Of a stretch of 64,000 nucleotides of DNA, positions 9,313-18,240 are shown in pieces (the stretch's first letter is position 1; each line of letters opens with the position of its first letter). The stretch spans positions 35,299 to 99,298 of the forward strand of contig JASXSV010000013.1 of assembly GCA_030674915.1 (NCBI GenBank), given 5' to 3'. A program made the position numbers and the translations under genes. Source of the DNA: Candidatus Endonucleibacter bathymodioli. GTDB lineage: Bacteria > Pseudomonadota > Gammaproteobacteria > Pseudomonadales > Endozoicomonadaceae. Under the pieces are notes generated by a model. The model was not told where the DNA came from. It ran no database searches and was given only the letters and a program-made list of their open reading frames with translations.

Positions 9313-11355
9313 ATGAGTAGCATAATAAAATGGATATCTATGATAGTAGCAGGCATTGTGCTACTCCTAGTGATAGCTGCAATTCTGTTACCCAAGTTCA
9401 TAGACCCCAACCATTACCGTGCTGAGATATCAAAACTGGTTTATGAAAAAACTGGCTTAACACTAAAGATCAATGGCTCTATTAGCTGGTCTCTATTTCC
9501 TTGGCTAGGCTTGGCCATAGAAAACCTGTCTATAGCAGGAATACAGCACAGCAAATTGGCTGAACTAGATAGCGCGGAAGTCAGTGTTAAGCTCCTGCCA
9601 CTACTCAGAAAAAAAGTAGAAATACAAACAGCCAGATTTACAGGCCTGGATCTGAACCTAATTCGCCACAAGGATGGTCACGGAAACTGGGAAGTTGGCT
9701 CGTCGAAAAAGCATCAGCCCAACAAGCACTCAGTAGCCAAAGACATCTCCTCGAATAAAACCAAAAAGACCCTCAACCTTAAACTTGATATAGCAAATAT
9801 CGAAATCTCTGAACTCAATATTCGATATAACGACCAACAATCCGAGAACCTTTATCTTATCAACCTCACCAACTTGGTGACAGGAGCTATTGCAGACCAA
9901 AAACCTTTTGACCTTAACCTCAACGGGCTAGTTTCCAGCAAGAAGCAGGATCTCAACTTTAAAGTCAGCATGCATGCCACGCTGACTATTAATCCCAAGG
10001 ATGGCATTTACTCTATTGATGACTTGGACTTCACTGCCCAACCTGACCTTACCGACAGTGAACAGATAAACTTGACAGGCAATCTACACATTCAACAGCA
10101 ACCCTTATTGGTAAAGGGACAGCTCAGCACTAGCTCTATTAATCCACAGAACTTCCTTACTCAAATACACATTAAACCACCCCTCATAGCAAACACCACC
10201 TCTTTCCAGCGATTGGCCGTTGAAAGCAATTTTGAAAGCGATGGTAAAAGTATAACCTTCCATACCCTCAACCTCGCTTTGGATGATTTCAATATCAAAG
10301 GCTCTCTCAATATAGCTAATAATAAGAAAAAAACTACGACCTTTGAATTTGTCGGCAATGATTTCAACCTAGACCACTACCTGCCAGCAGCAAGCACAAA
10401 TACAGACCAAACTCAGGAAGTAAAGAGCAACAAAAAGAGAGAACAACAGCCTATTACTGATGGAAAAGAGCCACCTTTGATCCCAGAAAACCTTCTGAAA
10501 GATCTTGATATCAATGGTTCTGTGAGCCTAGCATCGCTGACCGTACAAAAAATGAAATTTGAGCGGCCTTCCATCACGCTAACTGCTGCGGCCGGACACT
10601 CACAAATTAAATTGAAGTCAGAGTTCTACCAAGGATCCATTAACATGGATAGCCAAATGGATTTTAACACCCCAGGAACGCCGAAGCTTTCCAGCGCTGC
10701 TACCTTCAAAAGTATCAACCTTCAAGCCATGGCCGAATCTATACCAACATTAAAAATCGTTCAAGGGGCAGTTAATGCCGACATAAAACTCAACACTCAA
10801 GGTCAAGTACAAAGTATATTGACTAAAAACCTCAACGGCACAGTCCGACTTTCCATTGACCAAGGAGCCTTTACTGAAGCCAATTTTGATAAAATAGTTT
10901 GTGAAAGTATTGCCCAAATACGCAAGAAAACACTACAGAAAAAAGAATGGGCAAAATCCACCCAATTTCAGGACCTCAGAGGCTCATTCATTATTCAAAA
11001 TGGCGTAGCCAGCAACAAAGACCTCACTGCGACTCTTTCTAATCTAAACCTGAAAGGAGATGGTGTAATCAACCTAGTTGAGCAAACTCTTGATTACCAT
11101 GTCGGACTTAATATTCGAGGTGATGGCGCGCCAGACAGTGACCCTGCCTGCCAGATTAATGCAGATTATATAGGCGTAACCTGGCCGATACGCTGCCAAG
11201 GTAAAATCGGTGCGCTAACCTGCGGTATAGATAGCGACAGGTTAGCCAACACCATTGTCGATCTGGCAAAAAAAGAAGCCCAGAAACGACTCAAGGAAGA
11301 GATAAATAAAAATGCAGGGTCTTTAAAAAAGATCCTGAAAGGCTTTTTCAATTAG
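9313..11355 (+). CDS. AsmA family protein
   Basis: Member of the AsmA-like group of inner-membrane-anchored proteins with a long periplasmic part, thought to help phospholipid or outer-membrane homeostasis. At 680 residues it has one N-terminal membrane segment (about 8–28) followed by FIDPNHYRAEISKLVYEKTG, the typical AsmA start, and GSISWSLFPWLGL. The C-terminal AsmA domain is seen around 480–640 (LNLKGDGVINLVEQTLDY, followed by a PI-type ending). E. coli AsmA is 617 residues, so this is slightly long. It stands alone, flanked by repeat elements. Confidence 0.88.
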   Translation: MSSIIKWISMIVAGIVLLLVIAAILLPKFIDPNHYRAEISKLVYEKTGLTLKINGSISWSLFPWLGLAIENLSIAGIQHSKLAELDSAEVSVKLLPLLRKKVEIQTARFTGLDLNLIRHKDGHGNWEVGSSKKHQPNKHSVAKDISSNKTKKTLNLKLDIANIEISELNIRYNDQQSENLYLINLTNLVTGAIADQKPFDLNLNGLVSSKKQDLNFKVSMHATLTINPKDGIYSIDDLDFTAQPDLTDSEQINLTGNLHIQQQPLLVKGQLSTSSINPQNFLTQIHIKPPLIANTTSFQRLAVESNFESDGKSITFHTLNLALDDFNIKGSLNIANNKKKTTTFEFVGNDFNLDHYLPAASTNTDQTQEVKSNKKREQQPITDGKEPPLIPENLLKDLDINGSVSLASLTVQKMKFERPSITLTAAAGHSQIKLKSEFYQGSINMDSQMDFNTPGTPKLSSAATFKSINLQAMAESIPTLKIVQGAVNADIKLNTQGQVQSILTKNLNGTVRLSIDQGAFTEANFDKIVCESIAQIRKKTLQKKEWAKSTQFQDLRGSFIIQNGVASNKDLTATLSNLNLKGDGVINLVEQTLDYHVGLNIRGDGAPDSDPACQINADYIGVTWPIRCQGKIGALTCGIDSDRLANTIVDLAKKEAQKRLKEEINKNAGSLKKILKGFFN

Positions 11356-11376
11356 AGGCGGATCTAGTTTCAACAT

Positions 11377-11495
11377 ATATATCCGCTACCTTTGAAGGGG
11401 TGATTAGGCGACAAGCAAGCGAATCCCATGAGCCTACACGTAGCAGGTAGGTGAATCAGCGAGATCAAAACCTCACCTATTCAAAGAAACTGGTG
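11377..11495. repeat. Intergenic inverted-repeat element, long form
   Basis: Begins near ATATCCGCTACCTTTGAAGG and ends CCTCACCTATTCAAAGAAAC. The interior carries TTAGGCGACAAGCAAGC, CCCATGAGCCTACACGTAGC and GTAGGTGAATCAGCGAGATC. It lies just after the AsmA gene and overlaps a GTG that would otherwise look like an earlier start of the next gene. Confidence 0.8.
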
Positions 11496-11597
11496 TCTGG
11501 CTGCTTTTTTTACCTCAACAAGAATCAAGCGCAGACAAAACTTGCTACTCCTCTATTCCTGCGTTATACACTAAACTACAGCTGGCACTTTTTCCAT

Positions 11598-12335
11598 ATG
11601 ACTATTACTTGTTCGAACTGGGACAGAGAAAGCTGGATTTCTTCGGTTGAATATATTGCTCACTCGGTGAAAGTTCTCTCTGAATGCCTGGAAATTACTC
11701 CAAACAGCAAGATTCTAGATATTGGCTGCGGTCGCGCAGGAATTACCACTGCGCTAGCTGAAGCAAATAACGTAGAGACCCCTGTTGAAGGAATTGATAT
11801 TTCTGACACTATTAGCGAAGCCCCCAACTGCAACAAAGTTAACCTATTTCAAATAGATGCTCTCTCCTACCTCAAGGGACAACCTGACAATCTATACCAC
11901 GGCATCATCTTAAAGCAGATGCTTCACTGTGTTAGCACGGACATCAGGAAGCAGTTGTTGCAAGAAATCCATCGTTGCCTGAAGAAAAGTGCTCGCGCCC
12001 TAGTATTTTTAATGCCTCCAAAAATAACCATACCTATGTTTACTCAGGGCAAAGATACATTTCTACAGGAGCAACTTCATTTTCAGGATATCATCAACCT
12101 TGGGCAAGACTGTTTATTTGAAACCGATATCTCTGAGTTTTGTTTCAATGTTGAGATTAGCAAACAGCAATATTTTGACTTATTACGCCAACGTTTTATG
12201 TCTAACCTTCGTAATCTTTCTGATAGTGAAATTGAAAATGGAATTCTGGAGTTAGACCTCAACTACCCCACTGAAGTACTTAAATTTACAGACCTCCTGC
12301 ATATTATTCATCTGATTAAAGTGGCACCAGCATAA
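11598..12335 (+). CDS. SAM-dependent methyltransferase, class I
   Basis: Has the Rossmann-type SAM-binding motif I (ILDIGCGRAG) followed by EGIDIS (motif II region) and LKQMLHCV, so it is a class I methyltransferase; the substrate is unknown. Methyltransf_11/25-type proteins look like this. The frame is open upstream to a GTG at 11451, but that start lies inside a repeat element and the extra 49 residues look unrelated, so the ATG at 11598 (245 residues) is preferred. No operon partner: comF is convergent. No obvious strong ribosome-binding site precedes the chosen start. Confidence 0.75.
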   Translation: MTITCSNWDRESWISSVEYIAHSVKVLSECLEITPNSKILDIGCGRAGITTALAEANNVETPVEGIDISDTISEAPNCNKVNLFQIDALSYLKGQPDNLYHGIILKQMLHCVSTDIRKQLLQEIHRCLKKSARALVFLMPPKITIPMFTQGKDTFLQEQLHFQDIINLGQDCLFETDISEFCFNVEISKQQYFDLLRQRFMSNLRNLSDSEIENGILELDLNYPTEVLKFTDLLHIIHLIKVAPA

Positions 12336-12382
12336 CAAACCAGTTGACCTGTCATGAACTAGAGCTACGGATGATGCCGGAA

Positions 12383-12452
12383 CATATCCGCCACCATTAA
12401 AGGTGTGAGACTGTTGACTGCTCTCACTTACTCCTTAAATGGTAACTGATAT
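12383..12452. repeat. Intergenic inverted-repeat element, short hairpin form
   Basis: A ~70-bp compact copy. ATATCCGCCACCATTAAAGG at the left pairs with CCTTAAATGGTAACTGATAT at the right, with GTGAGACTGTTGACTGCTCTCAC folding between them. It lies between the convergent methyltransferase and comF genes and could act as a bidirectional transcript-end hairpin. Confidence 0.8.
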
Positions 12453-12475
12453 AATTAACGTGAAATTATGTAGTC

Positions 12476-13237
12476 TTAAGGTGTTCGGGCAAGGCACCAG
12501 ATATCCACTTGTTGAATACCATTTCTTTTTAACTCTTTGCTAACTTCATTGGCAGTTTCTGCAGTAGTAACAACATCGTCAATAATTGCTACGTGCTTGT
12601 AACAAATATTTTTCTCCACTGTAAACGCACCTTTTATATTTTTATGCCTGGCTCTAGCAGGCAAGGATTGCTGTGAGAGAGTGTCACGATGTTTTGTGAC
12701 AATTCCTGGCCTAAGCAAACAAGGTATATCCTCTGGCAGTAAGCTCGTGATGACTTTTGCCAATAGTAAGGACTGGTTAAAGCCTCGCACTCTTATTTTC
12801 TTTTTATGTAGCGGTATTGGAATAATGGCTTCGGGCCACGATTTTTCTAAGTAGTGTCTCATCAACACTTCCACTAGGGGATGCGTTATTGGTTCAATCA
12901 ACTCTAGATGCTGACCATACTTTATGTTTTTGATAACGTGGTTCATGGGATAACTATAGAGAAACGCACTCAAGCAACAATCAAAAGACGGTCTCTTTTT
13001 GAGGCACTGCGCACATAGCTCTGCCCTGGAATATGGCATAGGTAGGGCACACTGAAGGCACGGAGCACTCAACCGGGGTAAGCAACCAAGGCAATAGCTG
13101 CACAATGGCATAGCTAATGAGGCGCAGCCCTTGCAAAGAAGGCAACGGCTTTGAACAAACGGGCTCATGAGACGGCGTCTAATCATGCCAAACCCAGCTT
13201 TAATAACACGTATTTTGTTTTTTAAGTGCATTTTCAT
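12476..13237 (-). CDS. comF: ComF family phosphoribosyltransferase-like protein
   Basis: ComF/GntX-type protein linked to DNA uptake and use in competent bacteria. The 253 residues contain N-terminal zinc-ribbon cysteines (CLLCKGC, CSYC, later CLQC and CAQC) and a C-terminal phosphoribosyltransferase domain with the PRPP motif VAIIDDVVTTAET. It is divergent from bioB, the arrangement also found in Pseudomonas, which supports vertical inheritance of this block. Confidence 0.9.
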   Translation of the reverse strand: MKMHLKNKIRVIKAGFGMIRRRLMSPFVQSRCLLCKGCASLAMPLCSYCLGCLPRLSAPCLQCALPMPYSRAELCAQCLKKRPSFDCCLSAFLYSYPMNHVIKNIKYGQHLELIEPITHPLVEVLMRHYLEKSWPEAIIPIPLHKKKIRVRGFNQSLLLAKVITSLLPEDIPCLLRPGIVTKHRDTLSQQSLPARARHKNIKGAFTVEKNICYKHVAIIDDVVTTAETANEVSKELKRNGIQQVDIWCLARTP

Positions 13238-13325
13238 GATTCTGCTGTAAACTTATTTTGCTGTATTTAGTTGACGAATCCTTTGTTTATTGTCGCAATG
13301 GTCGGCCTTTTACAATAGCGATATA

Positions 13326-13413
13326 TATACCCATTACGATTAAAGGTGTAAGTAGCAAGTGGTTGGGATGAGTAAGATCGCTCACTAACCACACCTCAAG
13401 GAGAATGGGTATA
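13326..13413. repeat. Intergenic inverted-repeat element with perfect 10-bp ends, in the bioB leader
   Basis: An 88-bp copy starting TATACCCATTACGATTAAAG and ending AAGGAGAATGGGTATA; the outermost TATACCCATT / AATGGGTATA are perfect inverted repeats. It ends 31 bp before the bioB start codon, so it lies in the bio operon leader or promoter region and may affect expression. Confidence 0.85.
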
Positions 13414-13444
13414 AACTCAAATACTTGAAAACGCAAGGACAAGT

Positions 13445-14515
13445 ATGATCCAAACGAACACGGTGACTACAAACATTCACAACAAGTGGACTCTTGACGA
13501 AGTTGAAACCCTTTTCAACAAGCCTCTTAATGACCTGCTACTCACCGCACAACAGGTTCACCGCGAGAATTTTTCTCCTAACGAGGTTCAGGTTAGTACT
13601 TTGTTGTCAATCAAGACAGGTGCTTGTCCAGAAGACTGCAAATATTGCCCTCAAAGTGGTCGCTACAATACTGGATTGGCTCGGGAAAAATTGATTGCAG
13701 TAGAGAAGGTTATTGAGCAAGCACGGCAGGCGAAAGCATCAGGAGCTACACGTTTTTGTATGGGCGCAGCCTGGAAAAATCCACCAGCTAGGGATATGCC
13801 TCACCTTGTTGCTATGGTGAAAGAAGTCAAGTCATTAGGACTGGAAACCTGCATGACTCTAGGAATGCTCAACGCTGAACAGGCAGGCATCCTTGCTCAT
13901 GCAGGCCTAGACTATTACAACCATAATCTTGATACCTCGCCGGAGTTCTATGATAGCATCGTGACAACCAGATCCTATACCGACCGATTAGACACATTAT
14001 CACATGTTCGTGCATCCGGTATGAAAATTTGCAGTGGCGGCATTGTCGGCCTTGGTGAGGCGATCAAAGACCGGGCAGGATTATTGCTACAGCTGGCAAA
14101 TCTACCCACTCAACCAGAAAGCGTTCCTATAAACCGGTTAGTACGAGTGCCAGGTACTCCGCTAGAGTCAGTGGATGAAATTGATAGCTTTGAGTTCGTC
14201 AAAACCATTGCAGTAGCTAGAATTATGATGCCAAAATCCCATGTTAGATTATCTGCCGGGCGAGAAACCATGAGTGACGAACTACAAGCATTGGCATTTA
14301 TGGCTGGAGCTAATTCGGTTTTCATGGGAGACAAGCTACTAACAACCGGAAATCCTGAGCATAGCCGAGACATACAATTGTTCAGTCGTCTTGGAATCAA
14401 AGCAGAGGTAATTAATGACGTGGAGTTGAATAATCATCACTTAAATCACCACCCCCTAAGAGACGAGGACAATGACCAGTATTACGACATCATGCCATCA
14501 GAGAAGGAAGCTTAA
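13445..14515 (+). CDS. bioB: Biotin synthase
   Basis: Radical-SAM enzyme that inserts sulfur into dethiobiotin, the last step of biotin synthesis. The 356 residues include the CxxxCxxC iron-sulfur motif at C61, C65 and C68 ([10 protein letters not shown]), MGAAWKNPP, and the [2Fe-2S]-region motif CMTLGML. The ATG is preceded by AAGGA at 5-nt spacing. First gene of bioBFHCD; the next gene starts 2 nt after its stop. Slightly longer than E. coli BioB (346) through a His/Asn/Asp-rich tail. Confidence 0.98.
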   Translation: MIQTNTVTTNIHNKWTLDEVETLFNKPLNDLLLTAQQVHRENFSPNEVQVSTLLSIKTGACPEDCKYCPQSGRYNTGLAREKLIAVEKVIEQARQAKASGATRFCMGAAWKNPPARDMPHLVAMVKEVKSLGLETCMTLGMLNAEQAGILAHAGLDYYNHNLDTSPEFYDSIVTTRSYTDRLDTLSHVRASGMKICSGGIVGLGEAIKDRAGLLLQLANLPTQPESVPINRLVRVPGTPLESVDEIDSFEFVKTIAVARIMMPKSHVRLSAGRETMSDELQALAFMAGANSVFMGDKLLTTGNPEHSRDIQLFSRLGIKAEVINDVELNNHHLNHHPLRDEDNDQYYDIMPSEKEA

Positions 14516-14517
14516 GC

Positions 14518-15696
14518 ATGACGGCCTTTGACCTTGCGCCAGCTCTACGCTCTCGCCAGAATCAAGGTCTTTACCGTTTTCGGAGAACGCTTTCTTCAGC
14601 ACAAAAGCCGGAAGTATGGATTGATGGCCACCGGTACTTGGCATTTTGTAGTAATAATTATTTGGGGTTGGCAGACCATCCTGATGTTGTCTCAGCTTTT
14701 AAAAAGGCAGCTAATAAGTACGGTGTTGGCGGTGGAGCTTCCCATTTAGTCGTAGGTCATAGCGAACCCCACCGTCTGCTAGAAGAAGAATTGGCAGAGT
14801 TTACTGGTAGAGACAGAACGCTACTTTATGCTAATGGTTATATGGCTAATCTGGGAGTGATATCCGCACTTTTGGGCAAAAAGGATGGCGTCTTTTTAGA
14901 TCGTTTGAACCATGCATCATTAGTAGATGCAGCCCTGTTATCCGCGGCTAGTTTTCAGCGTTACCGCCACTGCTACTGCCAAAACCTTGAAGAAAAACTA
15001 CAAAAAAGTTCGGCATACCGCAAGCTTATTGTTACCGACGGGGTGTTTAGTATGGATGGTGATATTGCTCCTTTGGACAAACTCCCGGCAATAACCAAGC
15101 AGTATGATGCTTGGTTAATGGTTGATGATGCCCATGGATTCGGTGTACTAGGAGAAAATGGTGGAGGTGTTGCTGAACACTTTAACCTCTCCCAGCAAGA
15201 GCTGCCAGTTCTAATGGGAACACTGGGGAAGGCATTTGGTTGTTACGGTGCTTTTGTTGCGGGGAGTAATGAATTAATTGAAACTATGATTCAGTTTTCC
15301 CGCCCTTATATTTACACTACATCTATACCTCCCGCAGTAACAGAGGCGTCTCGTGCCAGTCTTAAATTAGTTAAAAGCGAGTATTGGCGACGAGATCATT
15401 TAAAAAAACTTATTAGTTATTTCCGTCAACATTGTCAGGCATCAGGTATTGAGCTAACGGCTTCTTCCACTCCCATCCAGCCACTGGTGGTAGGTTCTGC
15501 TAGCGTAGCAACGGCCATTAGTAACACTCTAGCAAGCAAAAATATTCTAATAACGGCCATTCGTCCTCCCACAGTTCCAACTGGAACATCACGGCTGCGC
15601 ATAGCCCTAAGTGCCTCACATACATTTGAGCATATTGATTATTTGCTTGAAATTCTAGGTAAGATTGCTGGACGTCATGCCATGAAGGGTACCTAA
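14518..15696 (+). CDS. bioF: 8-amino-7-oxononanoate synthase
   Basis: PLP enzyme condensing pimeloyl-ACP with alanine to give 8-amino-7-oxononanoate. The 392 residues show the alpha-oxoamine synthase pattern: SNNYLGLADHP, YANGYMANLG, VDDAHGFGVLG, and the PLP-binding lysine K238 in MGTLGKAFG. It is translationally close to bioB (2-nt gap) and to bioH, whose apparent start follows its stop by 2 nt. Confidence 0.98.
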   Translation: MTAFDLAPALRSRQNQGLYRFRRTLSSAQKPEVWIDGHRYLAFCSNNYLGLADHPDVVSAFKKAANKYGVGGGASHLVVGHSEPHRLLEEELAEFTGRDRTLLYANGYMANLGVISALLGKKDGVFLDRLNHASLVDAALLSAASFQRYRHCYCQNLEEKLQKSSAYRKLIVTDGVFSMDGDIAPLDKLPAITKQYDAWLMVDDAHGFGVLGENGGGVAEHFNLSQQELPVLMGTLGKAFGCYGAFVAGSNELIETMIQFSRPYIYTTSIPPAVTEASRASLKLVKSEYWRRDHLKKLISYFRQHCQASGIELTASSTPIQPLVVGSASVATAISNTLASKNILITAIRPPTVPTGTSRLRIALSASHTFEHIDYLLEILGKIAGRHAMKGT

Positions 15697-15698
15697 GC

Positions 15699-16445
15699 CT
15701 GAACATTCCTCTGGTTATTATTAACGGCTGGGCTGCTCCTAGACAAGCTCTTGCCCCCATACTATCTAAGTTAAGTCCTATAGACGTAACGATTATTAAC
15801 CCCTGTGATTTAGTAAGTGATTTAAAGCAAAGCTTGGGATATGAAGGTCTGGTGAAAACTCTCCACGAACGACTTCCTCAACAACCCTTTGTTCTGGCGG
15901 GGTGGTCTTATGGAGGTACTCTAGCTTGTGCTTATACAGCATTGCATCCCACACAAGTGAATTCACTGGTAACCATGGCTGCCACCCCATGCTTTGTACA
16001 ACGTTCTGATTGGCCCGAAGGTATGCATCAAAAAGTTTTTTCGAAATTTTTAGCTGATTTCCAGTCTCAGCCAAAGAAAACCCTAGAGCAATTTATGCTG
16101 CTTTGCATCATGAGCTGCCGCAACAAAAAAACTATTATGAACGCATTAACAAATACCTTTTTTAATGAACGAGACGATGTGTGCAACTTGTTATTTATTC
16201 TTAAATCAATGGGAACTACTGATATCAGACATTTAATCGGGGATATTCAGTGCCCTACAGTACACTTTTATGCACAAAAAGATGCCTTGGTTTCTGCTGC
16301 AACGGCTGCAGCCATGGCTAGAGATTATCACCATCATCACATTCATATAATCAGTAGCGGGCATTCTTTTATTATTGAGTGCGCGGAGAGTATTGCAGAA
16401 CAGTTAAGTAGCTTTTGTCTTCAGGGAGGAGGTGAAAACCAATGA
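15699..16445 (+). CDS. bioH: Pimeloyl-ACP methyl ester carboxylesterase BioH, probable CTG start
   Basis: Alpha/beta hydrolase that frees pimeloyl-ACP from its methyl ester. The nucleophile elbow GWSYGG, the late Asp (YAQKDALV) and His (SSGHSFII) form the triad; TMAATPCF matches the BioH motif. The frame is open from about 15660 but has no ATG, GTG or TTG before a TTG at 15834, which would delete the first strand and the IINGW oxyanion motif. CTG at 15699 lies 9 nt after AAGGG and 2 nt after the bioF stop, so I place the start there (248 residues). The stop overlaps bioC by 4 nt. Confidence 0.85.
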   Translation: MNIPLVIINGWAAPRQALAPILSKLSPIDVTIINPCDLVSDLKQSLGYEGLVKTLHERLPQQPFVLAGWSYGGTLACAYTALHPTQVNSLVTMAATPCFVQRSDWPEGMHQKVFSKFLADFQSQPKKTLEQFMLLCIMSCRNKKTIMNALTNTFFNERDDVCNLLFILKSMGTTDIRHLIGDIQCPTVHFYAQKDALVSAATAAAMARDYHHHHIHIISSGHSFIIECAESIAEQLSSFCLQGGGENQ

Positions 16446-17272
16446 ATTACGCTAAGAAATCCAACGGTAAGAAACCTTTAGTTACAAGTTTAGACCGTAG
16501 TTTCAAAAAAAGAGTCGCAAGCCACTTTAGCAGAGCAGCCACTTCTTATGACGATGTTGCTAGGCTGCAAAAACGGGTAGCTGCTAGCACAATGATGCTT
16601 TTGCCGTCATCGCAAATTCCTCTCACGATCCTTGACCTAGGATCCGGAACTGGTTGCCAGACTAACGTCCTTGCAAAACAATATCCTGGATCTTTGGTAG
16701 TAGGAACAGACTTGTCGTCAGGCATGGTTCAATATGCAAAGTCTAAATATAGTGAAGTTTGCAACAGTGTTTGGAGTATAGGGGATATAGAAAACATACC
16801 CTTTCAAAGTAGTTCTTTTAACCTTGTTTATTCTAGCTTAGCTATACAATGGTGTGACTTACAAACGGTAATTCAGCAGGTTAAACGAATTTTAAAGCCT
16901 AAAGGCACCTTTATATTTTCTACTCTGGCGGAGGGGTCTATATCAGAACTTCGTGCTGCTTGGCAGCTAGTTGATGAAGGCATACATATCAATTATTTCC
17001 CATCATTCTTTGAGCAAAAAAAGTTACTAGAAAATGGATCTGTGCAACTAAAAGCTCTGCGATGCCAGCATGAAACTCTTTTTTATTCAGATACACTCAC
17101 ACTACTTCGAGAACTAAAAGCTTTAGGCGTTAATGCGATCCGCTTACCCAGAAAAGGATTGATGAGTCGAAAAAAATTGAAAGCTCTATGCACTGCCTAT
17201 GAAACATTTAGAGAAGACGCAGGCCTGCCACTCTCTTATAAGGTTATATATGGTAAGATTGGGCTCCTTTGA
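16442..17272 (+). CDS. bioC: Malonyl-ACP O-methyltransferase
   Basis: SAM-dependent methyltransferase that methylates malonyl-ACP to start pimeloyl synthesis. The 276 residues contain motif I ILDLGSGTGCQTN, then VGTDLSSGM and SSLAIQWCD, typical of BioC. The start overlaps the bioH stop (ATGA) after a strong GGAGGAGGTG site. Its substrate is later released by the adjacent BioH, so the pair fits together. Confidence 0.96.
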   Translation: MNYAKKSNGKKPLVTSLDRSFKKRVASHFSRAATSYDDVARLQKRVAASTMMLLPSSQIPLTILDLGSGTGCQTNVLAKQYPGSLVVGTDLSSGMVQYAKSKYSEVCNSVWSIGDIENIPFQSSSFNLVYSSLAIQWCDLQTVIQQVKRILKPKGTFIFSTLAEGSISELRAAWQLVDEGIHINYFPSFFEQKKLLENGSVQLKALRCQHETLFYSDTLTLLRELKALGVNAIRLPRKGLMSRKKLKALCTAYETFREDAGLPLSYKVIYGKIGLL

Positions 17273-17286
17273 ACTTGGTACATTAG

Positions 17287-17979
17287 GTGAATAAAAAAAT
17301 ATACTTTGTTACAGGGACAGATACTGATGTCGGTAAAACAATAGTCAGCTGTGGTTTACTTGAGGCCGCTAGACTCCAAGGATATAAAACGATAGGATTA
17401 AAGCCTGTATCTGCAGGATGCTACCAGACCAAAGACGGCCTTAAGAATAAAGATGCTTTAGCATTAATGGATGCCATGACTTGCAAACTGAGTTATGAAC
17501 AAGTTAATCCTGTGTCTTTTAAACCACCGATTGCACCCCATATTGCAGCAAACCTTGCGGGTACAATTATATCGATTGAACAACTGGCAGACTTTTGTCG
17601 TGGAACACTACTGAACCCAGCAGAATTTATATTGATTGAAGGGGCCGGAGGCTGGAGAACTCCTTTAAACAACCATCAAATGTTATCAGATTTAGCTAAA
17701 GAACTTAATACTCCTGTAGTTCTTGTGGTTGGAGTTAAGCTTGGTTGCTTGAATCATGCTTGTTTGACTGCTGAAGCCATCATTAGAGACGGCCTTAAAT
17801 TGGCAGGCTGGGTTGCGAACTGTATCGAACCAGAGATGATGTGCTACGAAGATAATATTAAAACTCTTCGCTCCTTAATCCCTGCACCCTGCCTTGGCAC
17901 GGTACCATATTTATCTGAGCTAGATAAAACATTGGTTGCGTCTTATTTTAATCTTGAGGGGATTAACAGCCGCAAATAA
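17287..17979 (+). CDS. bioD: Dethiobiotin synthetase
   Basis: ATP-dependent carboxylase forming the ureido ring of dethiobiotin. The 230 residues include the P-loop TGTDTDVGKT (about 9–18), KPVSAGC, and EGAGGWRTPLN. It starts with GTG, 14 nt after bioC. It is the last gene of bioBFHCD. No bioA (DAPA aminotransferase) is present in this window, so that step must be encoded elsewhere or be missing. Confidence 0.97.
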   Translation: MNKKIYFVTGTDTDVGKTIVSCGLLEAARLQGYKTIGLKPVSAGCYQTKDGLKNKDALALMDAMTCKLSYEQVNPVSFKPPIAPHIAANLAGTIISIEQLADFCRGTLLNPAEFILIEGAGGWRTPLNNHQMLSDLAKELNTPVVLVVGVKLGCLNHACLTAEAIIRDGLKLAGWVANCIEPEMMCYEDNIKTLRSLIPAPCLGTVPYLSELDKTLVASYFNLEGINSRK

Positions 17980-18017
17980 AAAACACTTCCTCAGTGTATA
18001 CTGCAAGTCACGCACAA

Positions 18018-18070
18018 TAATACCATATTATCTTGAAGGCGTGAGGTTGTTGACTACTTCTGAATAACAG
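18018..18070. repeat. Fragment of the intergenic inverted-repeat family (one end)
   Basis: Shows ATACCATATTATCTTGAAGGC followed by GTGAGGTTGTTGACTACTTC, the left end and neighbouring hairpin arm of the family. The other end is missing. It lies between bioD and the convergent SPOR protein gene. Confidence 0.55.
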
Positions 18071-18240
18071 AGCCGTACACAGTTGCCGCATACCGTTCAA
18101 AGCAGACCCCGGAGAAACTAGCACCGCTTGGTCTTGGCGATAAAATTCAGCGTAAAGACACAGAGAAAAGTATAAAGCTATTAACCTCTCTCACCATCAA
18201 ACGTAACATGTATAGATGTTACCGAAAACCTCAACAATCA

